Below are positions 1 to 10,100 of a DNA stretch of 64,000 bases, piece by piece. The DNA lies in contig VWZF01003703.1 in assembly GCA_013396755.1 (NCBI GenBank), forward strand, positions 1,585,518 through 1,649,517, given 5' to 3'. Within the stretch, counting starts at the first letter, position 1; every line of letters begins with the position of its first letter. The translations under genes and the position numbers were made by a program. The notes beneath the pieces were generated by a model. The model was not told where the DNA came from. It worked only from the letters and a program-made list of their open reading frames with translations, and made no database searches. This DNA comes from Sclerurus mexicanus (taxonomy: Eukaryota > Chordata > Aves > Passeriformes > Furnariidae).

Positions 1-123
1 CAATATGATTCCAAATGTTATTAATTGGTGTGTGTCTTGGCCCGAGCCAGGAGTAACAGCATAAAGTGAGTTTAATACACATCAGTGCTGCCAATCAAAC
101 TAATTCGATCAATCTGAACTCAC

Positions 124-186
124 TTTGTCCGGGACATCTTCCAGCTCCAGGTCCAGGTAGTACTTGTGCCCAACATCCTTGATGTC
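124..186 (-). CDS. LXN: Latexin-family exon 2, probably LXN (partial gene)
   Basis: A single internal exon of 63 bases, phase 0 at both ends, preceded on the minus strand by a pyrimidine tract plus AG (188-187) and followed by the donor GTGAGT (123-118). It translates to 21 residues beginning DIKDVGHKYYLDLELEDV. This matches exon 2 of the latexin/RARRES1 family (human latexin has DIPGRGHKYRLKFAVEE here). It is the same length and phase as RARRES1 exon 2 at 9905-9967, which shares GHKYYL. Latexin is a cystatin-fold inhibitor of A/B metallocarboxypeptidases. In mammals LXN lies antisense inside a GFM1 intron, exactly as seen here, so LXN is preferred over a second RARRES1 copy. Exons 3 onward would lie before base 1. 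The first exon should lie at higher coordinates, but I could not find it. Confidence 0.75.
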
Positions 187-258
187 CTAAGAAAGGGAAA
201 ACATTAAGAATGTTTATTTTGTTAAATGTTGAATGACTTTGCATTGTGAAAAAGACTG

Positions 259-445
259 TTGAATCCCAGACTGCTTTGGGTTGGAAGGGAATTTACAACT
301 CACCCAGTGCCACCCCCTGCCATGGGCAGGGGCACCTTCCACTAGCCCAGATTGCTCCAACCTGGCCTTGGACACTCGCAGGGATGGGACAGCCACAGTT
401 CATCTGGGCACTCTGTGCCAGGGCCTGCCCACCCTCCTTTCTAGC
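259..445 (-). mobile_element. CR1 LINE 3' fragment
   Basis: It starts with the reversed CR1 terminus (GGGTTGGAAGGG) and holds CCTGCCATGGGCAGGGGCAC and CCTGGCCTTGGACACT. It lies in a GFM1 intron, just beside the latexin-like exon. Confidence 0.88.
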
Positions 446-859
446 CTTGAATCCCCCTGAATTGACATTTGTGGGCTCCCTCTGTGATTCCATTCAGCTG
501 CTGGTTAAATCCTCAGTAGGAGTGTTCAGTGGTTCCTTAAATCAAGTCCATTTTGCAGTTCATTAGAAATTGGATCCTGTCATGGATCTTTTGGCAATTT
601 CCAGTGACAACTGAAGGAGGCAGATGGGCTTTGCTGTGCCCCTCTTCGCACAGGGGGTTTGCTGTGCCCTGTTCTCACAGGTGGGGTTTGCTGTGCCCCT
701 GTTTTGGGAGTACCCTGTTTTTTTGTGCCCTGTTCTGCCAGCCTCACCTCCAGCCCAGCCCAGCCCAGCCCAGGTGAGCAGTGAGGTGTGTGCTGGCAGC
801 CCCAGTCGGAGCACCCTCCTCCCCAGTGAGCGTCCTTGGGAAGTTCCCCGGGCCCCATG

Positions 860-1180
860 CCAGGCGCTGTGCCCTGGGAACAGCGCGGGGTGTGTTCCAC
901 CCTGCGGGACACACGGCTCCCTCCGCGACCCCCGGGAGCCGGGTGGGCAGAGCCGCAGGTCACCCAAAATCCCAGACTCTGGAGATCGCGCAGCCGAACC
1001 CCCTCCCAAGGTAGGGTCACCCGGCGCAGGGGGGACACGGGTGCGGTCCAGGCGGGGCTGGGGTGCCCTGGAGGGGGGCACAGTCCCAGCGCCCTGCCCG
1101 CCGCGGGAANAGCCGCGGGGACAGCGCGGTCCCTCCGGCCAAGTGCCATAAAGGTGTGCACTGCCAGGAGGACGGGGGAA
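860..1180. promoter_or_regulatory. CpG island in a GFM1 intron, candidate LXN promoter
   Basis: A GC-rich block with roughly 35 CpG dinucleotides in about 320 bases, against a CpG-poor intron on both sides. It lies upstream, on the minus strand, of the latexin-like exon at 124-186, where an antisense LXN promoter would be expected. The minus-strand frames were checked and none resembles the latexin N terminus, so the coding part of exon 1 is either diverged, elsewhere, or not here. One ambiguous base sits inside the island at 1110. The promoter role is inferred from composition and position only. Confidence 0.45.
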
Positions 1181-1204
1181 CACCGGGGAAACAGCCTTCC
1201 CTGC

Positions 1205-1338
1205 GAGGGGGGCAGTGCCTGTGGCTGCCCCAGCCCTGGAGCAACCTGGGCTAGTGGAAGGTGTCCCTGCCCGTGGCAGGGGGTGGACTCGATAACCTTT
1301 CAATTCCCTTTGTACCCAAAGCAGCCTGGGACTCTGTG
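1205..1338 (+). mobile_element. CR1 LINE 3' fragment
   Basis: GGAGCAACCTGGGCTAGTGG, followed by GTGTCCCTGCCCGTGGCAGG. It ends about 70 bases before a GFM1 acceptor. Confidence 0.85.
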
Positions 1339-1409
1339 AGACGCAGAAGGAGTGGTTGCGGCAGGTTTGTGTCGTGAGTGACTGAGTGGCCTTTGGGGGT
1401 TGTTCCTAG

Positions 1410-4201
1410 GTTTGAGTTCACACACAAGAAGCAGACGGGAGGAGCAGGCCAGTACGGCAAGGTCATCGGGGTGCTGGAGCCCCTGGATCCTGAGGACTAC
1501 ACGAAAGTAGAATTTGAAGACAGAACTGTTGGCACAAATATTCCCAAACAATTTGTGCCCGCTGTGGAAAAGGTACAAACCATTTGTGTGCTACAGAAAA
1601 TCCTCATCTTGATGTTTTCCTGCCATGTCATCCTCGTTTGCTGTGCCAGCCTTGCCACAGGCGGGGACGCTTTTCCCATTTCTTCCATGGAAACAGAGTC
1701 ATTTGTGTGGCTTTGTTTCACGTCTTGCATTCCTGGGTTTTGCCCGAGTTCAGAAGCTGCTGTGTTTTCTCTGGTGGTGTGTGCTGGCTCTGTTCCCTGG
1801 CAGTGCCTCCTTTCCTTGCTTACACTCCAACAAGCCTCCTGCCCCGTCTGCTCCTTACTGGCTCTTCTGCTTTTGGTTGTGGCCCCAAATTCTCATCTCT
1901 CACCCCAAAATATGGAACTTTTTCCTGTGACTTCTCTGAGGCCAGTTTTGTAGGAAACTAATTAAGCTGCATTTCCTGCCTGAATTCCCAAATTCTCCTT
2001 TTCAATCTCTGGGCTTCCTCTGTGACTGTCCTTCTGTATAATTATCAGATACTTCTTTAATTAACCTGCTGTTATCTTGGAATTCCTATGATAACTTAAA
2101 ATAATTCCTTCATTATTCTGTGATGCCTCACTTGAAGATTTTTGCGAAATCCTGAAGAAAACACGCAGTCTTAAAGGAATGTTGTTCTTCAGACGAGAGC
2201 TCTTTCCTCACAGAACATTCTTTGGGGCTTTGGCCATAGAGTCCCTTATAAAGCCAAATCCTGAGGACATTTCCCTTGTTCCATGGTTTTTAGTTTTCAA
2301 AAGTATCAGTATGAAGCTGAGGTGCCAAACACTGGCAGCACGAAGGTTCCAAATCCTTGCTGCTGACTTGCAGCTGTCATTGCAGGGGTTCCGAGATGCC
2401 TGTGAGAAGGGTCTGGTGTCAGGACACAAGATCTCGGGAATCCGGTTCGTCCTGGAAGACGGAGCCCATCACATGGTGGACTCCAACGAGATCTCCTTCA
2501 TCAGGGCAGGAGAAGGAGCCCTAAAACAAGGTATGAGCTCCTTGTTTGGATGTGTTCTGGCTGTTCTTGCTGGGCTGAATTTAACAACCTCATTTCTGCA
2601 GGTTCATTTGTTACCTGGGACGCCCATCCATCCACCCACCCAAAGTCTGGCCACTTGCATAGACCACAACATATACAAGAGTTCATAGAATTTTGGGGGG
2701 AGGCACAACAGTTCTTGTGGTTGTGTGAAGGAAATGCTGTTTTTCTGGAATACAGTGCAGAAACACCAACAGCACCATCCTTATAGGGTAGGAAGAGAAC
2801 ATTTGGTCAAACTGCTTTTTTTAGGAAAAATCCCTTCACTGAAGGAGTGTTGAAGTATGGGAGCAGGGAATTGGTGGAGTCACAATCCCTGGAAGTGCCC
2901 AAAAAATGAGTGGCACTTCACAATATGGGTTAGGGTCAAAGGTTGGACTCAGTGATCTTGGAGGTCTTTTCCAACCTTAATGATTCTGTGATTACAATCT
3001 CAGGAATAAAAAGCAGGGGAGCTGGAGTTCCATTGTTTTCCCTTGCTGTTGTAGAAAACACTTGGCATTAACATAAACCATGTGTTGCTGTGCATGGGAG
3101 CATCCTGGCTTTCCCCAGGCTGGTCCCACGATGCTGGATGGTGTATCCCGTTCTCTTTTGCAGCCATGGAGAACGCCACGGTGCGGATCATCGAGCCCAT
3201 CATGGCTGTGGAGGTGATGGCTCCCACGGAATTCCAGGGCGCTGTGATAGCCGGGATCAACCGGCGCCACGGGGTCATCACGGGGCAGGACGGGGCCGAG
3301 GGGTACTTCACCCTCTATGCTGAGGTGTGTCATGTTCCTAGCTGCTCCTTTCCTTGCGTGGCCTTTCCACTCCATTGCTGCTTTCCTTACTTTGTGTGGA
3401 TAAACCTGGAGCCAGGTGGACTCATCCTCAACGTTCCTTCTTTTATGTCCTTTCTGATAACGTGTGTTTTGCTGTGGGGTGGTGGTAGGAGGGTCAGTGG
3501 TCTCAGCAAAGCCTCGGGCCTGCACTGCTTCCCTTCTGCTCCCTAAGCTGTGCCTGGAGCCCCAGCCTGCAGTGATCTCAAACCTCCTGGTCTCTGGGTG
3601 GCACGTCACTGAGCTCAGGGTGTTCAAACTCCCAGATTGTGAGGTTTCCTGCTGAAAACACATTGCAAACATAAATTAGTTAAAGTAACAGGTACTTTAC
3701 AGCAAGAGGTCATTAAATCAGAGCTTTTCACAGACAGCACTGACTCTTTGTATCATAATTGGGATTAATTAGATGATAACCCAAAGCTGATGGAAAAGTA
3801 TTTTGTTTATACAAGCCTGTGTTTGGATTTTAGGTGCCCCTGAACGATATGTTTGGATATGCCACTGAGCTGAGGTCTTCCACAGAGGTAAGTCTTCACC
3901 ATCCTTTTTGCTAAAATGTGTTTATTTCTGTAAATTTGGGCTGATTTGCATCATCCTTGGAGTTTTATTGGTGTAAGATTGTAAAGGATTAGTGGGTGGT
4001 GTTTCACGCTGCTCAGCAGGGTCACACACGTCCCATCCTCACCTAGACTTTCTTGTCTCAATTTTACAGGGAAAAGGTGAATACACCATGGAATACTCCA
4101 GGTACCACCCATGTTCACCCAGCACTCAGGAAGAAATAATCAACAAATACCTAGAAGCAACGGGGCGACTTCCTGCCAAAAAGGGCAAAGCCAAGAGCTG
4201 A
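1410..4201 (+). CDS. GFM1: GFM1, mitochondrial elongation factor G1, C-terminal exons (5' end outside window)
   Basis: EF-G1 is the GTPase that translocates peptidyl-tRNA and mRNA on mitochondrial ribosomes. Five coding exons are readable: 1410-1572, 2386-2530, 3164-3324, 3834-3887 and 4070-4201 (stop TGA 4199-4201). All have AG/GT borders and compatible phases (one base, zero, two bases, zero, zero carried in). Together they give the last 217 residues, against 751 in the whole human protein. They cover EF-G domain IV (starting FEFTHKKQTGGAGQYGKVIG, including the INRRHGVITGQDG segment) and domain V, ending in a lysine-rich tail KKGKAKS. Agreement with human GFM1 from memory is very high and without gaps. 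The GTP-binding domain lies upstream of base 1. The transcript converges with RARRES1, and the intron before the first visible exon carries the antisense latexin exon. Confidence 0.97.
2850..2995 (+). mobile_element. CR1 LINE 3' fragment, different subfamily
   Basis: It contains TTGGACTCAGTGATCTTGG and TTTTCCAACCTTAATGATTC, followed by the CR1 tail TGTGATTA. It lies in a GFM1 intron. Confidence 0.8.
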
Positions 4202-4474
4202 TTTGACTCCTCTGGAGGCCTTTGAACGGCTTTTCACACTCTCCTCCAACAGCTCCCTTTTCCAAGCCATGGAAGCAGGCAAGGCTGGCTGGCTGAGGCA
4301 GGCTGCAGTGGGATTTGGACTTGGAATTTTGTCATCATGCCCTTCCTCTGTGGAATTCTCAGGAGCCACCAGGGGATCACCACAGGATTGTTCACATGTA
4401 AATGCTGCCATTAACAAAATAGATGTTAAAACACGGCTGATGGTTTGGCTTGAAATTTGTCTTCATGAAGTTCT

Positions 4475-4480
4475 ATTAAA
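4475..4480 (+). terminator. GFM1: GFM1 polyadenylation signal (ATTAAA)
   Basis: ATTAAA lies 274 bases after the GFM1 stop codon and is followed by a T-rich stretch (4487-4500). The 3' UTR would therefore be about 300 bases (4202 to about 4500). It is the only good signal close to the stop. Confidence 0.6.
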
Positions 4481-4500
4481 ATAATTGTATTTTTTACTTG

Positions 4501-6705
4501 ACACATCATTATTTTGTGATTAGGTTAGTTCCTGCTTTGGAAAATATAAAAAGGTCGGGCCAGGAGACCCAGGTGAGAGCTGCTGGACAGGCACAGGGCA
4601 TGAGTTGTCTCCCCACACTGAGCACTTTTCACGAGGTGTTCCCTCCAGGGGACAATGGCAGTTTTCCCTCCAAGCCCTCCAGAAGTGGCCCAGGATCCTC
4701 CAAAGTCTCAACCCACTGTGCAAGGCCACTGGTAGGTGCCACTGCCTTGTCACCACAGCCACTTGCACAGGTGGCACAAGAAGAGTTGTCAGGAACGTTG
4801 GTAGGAGTTAACTCTTCCCAAAGCTGGGAACAGTGTGGAATTGCTGTATGGGCTTGGTGATGTGGATCCACTGCATGCTTTTGGCTCCTTGTTAGGAAAC
4901 CAACCCAAAGATTCCTTTTCCCTGAATCTCCCAATCCCGGGGGCCGTGTCGCAGCTGACGCTCAGCACGGGAATCAGTTGACTAAATCCCGCTGACTCAC
5001 TGCAGAGACAAAACAAGGACCCTGGAGTTACATGGGAGAGAGGACACATTCCCGTAATTCTCTACTTTTAATTACTGCCAGGAGCTCCACGATGAATTTT
5101 CTCTCTCCCTCCCTGACCTACTCAGCTTAGCAGTGTTTTTGCAGAGTTCCAGTAAACAAGGATGAAGTTCCAGTTCAAAACCAGCGACGTTCCTGGCACA
5201 GCACTGGGCTTGCTGGTTCCCAGACAGACAGAAGTGCAGCAGCCAGGCTTCTCCTCAGCCCTCACGGACAGGCAGGGAAAAGGACTTATTTTCACCTTGG
5301 GAACAGATTTGCAGGGCATGCAGGTGCTAAGGGGACTCGGGTGTGATGTGGGGTATCCATGTGCTGTTGCTTTGGGATAAATCCCTGGTTCCCTTGCATC
5401 CACAGCTTCGTTGTTGTCAAGTGCTCAGCTGGAATTCATTTCCAGAAAAGCCCTGCAGGTTGTCAGACACTGGGAGATTTTCTTCAACAACCTTTTACAA
5501 AAATTCAGCCTTGTCTTATAAAAGCAGTGTGGAAACAGGAAAGGAACGGGGTGGTTTTGATGTTGTTTATGTTTATGGGGTTTATGTCCTGCTTAGGCCA
5601 GTGCTGATGTGAATTCCTGGCTCTTGGTGCTGCCACATGTGCTGGCTCTCCACAAATCTAGAAAAAACCAAAACCCCAAGAATTTGGCTGTATGATTTTA
5701 GGTTTTAGGCTGAAATCTTGGGCTAAAAGTAGCCAAGGGCGACTTTGCCTTGGAGTTCCAACAGCTTTGCTACTTGTCCAGAAGTTCCTGTGGAGTTTCT
5801 TAACTGCTGCAAGTTGGTGTTGCTTGCGAGTAGCTGGAATTACACCAACCTGGCAAGGCAGAGGTGCCTGATCTTCTGCAGAGCAGTGGCAAAAACAAGG
5901 TAAGGAAACTAAAGTGGAGCCCTAAAGTGCAAAATCCATCCGATTTACTCGTCTTAATTCCAAAAAATATTTTAATCACCAGCTTCCTTGAGAAATGTTG
6001 AAATTCTAAGCTCTGGTTTCATACTTCTGATGATGAGAAATGTTCTACCAGCACAGAAGAAATGATCAAGAGGATGTGGGATGTTGCTTCCCTGAATTTA
6101 TTGTGATGCCTGATGTGTGCTCAGAGAAAAAGCTTCAGTTGGGAAATGGGATTTAATACATGTGTGGAAAATGCTGGAATTTGATGGGTTGACATGACCC
6201 AGCCTAAATACATCCAGGGAAAACTGCCATGTGAAATCATGGAGTCGTTTTTACTGAGTTCAGCTCAAGGATAATGGAAACCAGCCCAAATTCCAGAGAA
6301 CAGCCATCCCAGCACCTGCTTCCCTCAGGAAGGTGATGTTCTTGGTAAGGATTTAGTCTGTCCTGGCAGGAATCTGGCGAATGGAGGAAAAAAGGTGAAT
6401 TTGGGACACTTTGGCACAATCCCAGAGAGCAGAGGTGGGATGGTGGTGGATCTACTGGGAGCCCAACTGGAGAATTTGGTGGCAAATGACAAACCCACGA
6501 CTTTGTGGTGTTTAGGATGGGAACAGGACAGGGCAGGAACTAAAGGAATTTTTCTTTAGTGAGGGAAATGGGAAATTCATGGGAATTCATCCATAAAGAG
6601 GCCTCCTGTCTCTGTTTGTTTGTCTTGTCTGTTTGGTTTGAGTTTACAGAGAAGGTGGAAATTTGGGGTCCAACAGCAGCACAGTGAAAGAAAACCCAGC
6701 CTCGG
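4501..6705. other. Intergenic interval between convergent GFM1 and RARRES1
   Basis: About 2.2 kb between two transcripts that end toward each other. No exon with family similarity and no CR1 copy was recognised. The open frames are short and lack splice-compatible context. I looked here for the missing first exon of LXN on the minus strand and did not find it. Confidence 0.6.
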
Positions 6706-6725
6706 CCCTGAGTGATGGTATCTGG

Positions 6726-6731
6726 TTTATT
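6726..6731 (-). terminator. RARRES1: RARRES1 polyadenylation signal (AATAAA on minus strand)
   Basis: TTTATT on the plus strand reads AATAAA on the minus strand, 387 bases past the RARRES1 stop codon. It is the nearest canonical hexamer, giving a 3' UTR of roughly 400 bases. The real cleavage site is not visible. Confidence 0.5.
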
Positions 6732-7117
6732 GGAGATGTGAGTTAAAAATCAGCACGATTCCATCCCAAAAAATTACCAAAACGGTTAGCAGGCAGATAT
6801 TTCTTAATGACAGATTAATACTTTCCTCAAGATTTTTATCCAAATATATTAACTTTGTTTACAAACTGTAGGTAACAGTTAATTAGTGACATGAAATCAA
6901 CTCGGGTATGTTCACCTGTGTATATACGTGGTAGCAAAGTTTTCAGGCAGAACTCTAGAACTTGAGTCTTGCAGTTTGAGAAGTGACAGCGATTGATTTT
7001 GGCACAGACAGAGGAGTGAAAGCATCCCAATGCTCCGACTTGCGTGGGAGACGATCCCAGCTCCAGCTCTGGCAGCACGAGGGTTTCCCCTGGAATCCAC
7101 CCAGCTGACGGTGTCCC

Positions 7118-10100
7118 TCAGAAGTTGGCTCCCCCTTCCTCTGAAAGCCCGGCGGCTGATCCCGATCCCAGCCCGGATCCATCCTCGGGCCCGCGGTGCT
7201 CCGAGGCACAGAAGTGTTTCACTTTCAGAGGGCGCCCGGGCAGCCACGTGAGGCGCATGTGGCAGGAAACCATCTCCTGCAGGAGGGATTGGGAATACAC
7301 CGGTTCCAGCACCTTTGCACTGCCTGGCTCCGGGGCAAAGGAGGGATTACACAGGTGTTCCCTTACCTGTGTGGGCATTTCATGCAGCAGGACAGTGTAG
7401 TCAAACTCGATGAAATCATCTTTCCTCATCTGGGCATGGAAGAAAGAGAGTTCTCAAGAACACAAGTTAGACTGTGGAAGTTGAATGTGTGCTCTGATTT
7501 AACTGGCTGCACTGAGCTCGCTCAGAGCTCGAGGTGAGCGGGGTTTGCTGGCTGTGGTTGCTGGCTGCAGTGACATGGGTTTTGACTGTGGAAAGGCAGG
7601 GAATTAGAAGCACTTCCTGCATGGAATTCTTGAAGGCACTGACTGCTGTGTGGTTCTGCAGCCCAGCTGTCTCTGCCTTAAAACCAGCCTGGCTCAGGTG
7701 CTAATTAACTGAGTTCAACCCTCAGATTGGAGAATGTTACCTGTTAATCTCTCCTTCAGAGAAATCTCCTGCTGAATGGCTGTGGAGCAAAACCAGGATC
7801 CTGCTCTGGATCAGAGCTGGCTGAGGGACACAGAGCTTTGGGAGCTGCTGTTGGATGTGCTGGGGGTGTAAGAGCTGTTCCCCAGCCAGGAAGTTTTGCC
7901 AGGTAGGAGCATGGCTGGGGTCAGCGGGTGTGAGGACTGACTCAGTGTGGGACTGATGAACTGCAGGTCCTGCAGAAGCCACTCGTGCAACAAGGAAAAC
8001 CAAATTTTGTCCAAATGAGTAAAGTTTTCCCACCAACACCTGGACAAAATGTTCCAGAGGTGGAGATGGTGGTAATAGGAAGGCCCTGGGGCTTGGGGGA
8101 TCACACGCCCTGGAGCTGTGAGAGCTGGTGTGTTCTGTGCTGCTTTTGCCCCACTCACCCACTGTTTCACCGACTTCACTTGTGCCAGGAAGTATCCCAG
8201 GTCCTCTGTTGACTTTTCCCACATGATGGAGCTGCTGCCAGCGACAGCCAGAGCCCAGGCTGGCTCCAGGGCAGGCTCAATGTTGCCATAGCTGTCTGCA
8301 GGGCACACAGAAACAGGAAAAATATTAATTCTGGCTGTTCAGCTGAAAAATGAGGAACCACAGAGCACTTTTGCCTGGCACAGCACTAGTCCTGCAATGA
8401 GACTCTCCCTCCGACGTGTCACAGGGAAGAGGGAGGAGAGGGATGCTGAGCCTGCAGTCCCATGGCAGTCCTGCGGACATTGCCAGAAGACACTCTTCCC
8501 AGGGGCCCCACAAAGGGGTAAGAACCCCAAAATCCACGATAATGGAACTCCTTACCTAGCTGGGAGCTAAAAATGGAATGTTCCCAGCATGGAAAAGTTC
8601 TGTTAGTCATGCCTAGTGAATTTCAGCCACAGCTGGGGAGATGTGTGGCTTAGGGCAGTTGTTATTCCTGGAGCACATTCTGCATTTACTTGAATTTGAA
8701 AAGGTGTGGACTTGCTTTTAAACCCGAACCACCTTCACAAGATGGTGCTGACTGCCAGTGTTAAATGCCGTGGGGTTCTGTTCTCCCAAAGAAACTCTGG
8801 AAGGTGGAATTGTTTTGACAGCACAGTGATTTCAGGGTGCTGCTGTAAAGAGATGTGTCTCCTTCAAATGCATGTATGTTTGCTTGTGTTCTTCAAAGTG
8901 CTCTGAGATAAAATGAAACACAGCTGATTATTTGGAGGCGTGTACCTGGAATATTGCTTCCCGTTATTGGTTTGGTTTGCTGCCTGATTCTTTGGTAAAG
9001 TCTGTTGTCCTCTTCCTGGATTTCATTCTGGTCTTTGGTGTGTGAGCACTTGATGGTGACAACAGGAGGGGACTTCTTCTTTGGATACAACACTGTGGCC
9101 AGGCAGCTCCCAGCATCTTCCTGCCAAGGGAGAGTTTGAAACTGTTACCTTTAATCAAGAGTTTGGTTCTCAGCAACTCATCCTTTGTATGAAGCTGTTC
9201 AAGGGTCAGGAAAGTCTTTAAAAGGATATAATTTATTTTTTTTCCCAGAGAAGTAAATGGTTTAAAACCACAAGGCAAAGGGACTTAACAGAAGTTTTTA
9301 GTTAATGCACTAAGTCATCTTGGAAATATGTTTGAGAGTTCTAAGAAATAACATTAATTGATAACAGGGATTTTCATTGTATGATACTTCAGCCTTGACA
9401 CAAAAATAATCTAATGCTTCATATTAAGTTCTGAAAATAATCTGAATTCCACAGAATGTGTGTGAAGGAAGAGGGCAGTAAAATTGCTGGTGACAGCTGT
9501 GACAGAGTGAGTGCAGGGGGTTGTAATTGAACAGAACACACAGCTGCCAACTCATTATTCCCGTTTTGGGGTGCGGTGTGGACAGCAGGAGCTACAGGGG
9601 GATAATGAGGAGCAGAGTGGATAATGAGGACCATGCTGTCACATGCCACTGAGCTTGGGCCACTGTGAAGTTTCACTCAGCCCCTTGGTTGCCTGATGTG
9701 AATTGAAATCCTCCAGGACTGAGGGCTGATGGTCACTCAGGTGCTCCTCAGAGCAAAGCACCTGCCAGGCAGGCAGGGAGGAGCACAGAGGTCTTTCCAC
9801 TGGGAAAGATCTGTTTACTGAGCTCATGAATGTCCCTGTTTCAGAGCTGTTGGAGTTCATTTCATGCACAAGGTCAGGAGGAGCACAGGGGATCACACAC
9901 TCACCCCAGTCCTGTAGTCCTCTGTGCTGAACTGCAGGTAGTACTTGTGGCCAGAGTTTGGGATGTCCTGGAAGAGAAGAGGGGCAGCCATCAGTGGAAC
10001 TAAAGCCCTGTGTGCTGTGATGAGCACTGAGGAGGGAAACAATAAATACCCTGCTCATCAAGGGAGGTTGTAAAGCCTTTCCTCCCAGAGACAGGCAAGA

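Noticed and set aside
563..1303. 246-residue minus-strand open frame through the CpG island
   Set aside because: Tested as the missing LXN first exon. The translation is GC-driven Pro/Gly/Arg sequence with no latexin motif, and it ends in CR1.
2992..3672. 226-residue minus-strand open frame
   Set aside because: It is antisense to a conserved GFM1 exon and its introns, with no family resemblance; a shadow of GFM1 coding sequence.
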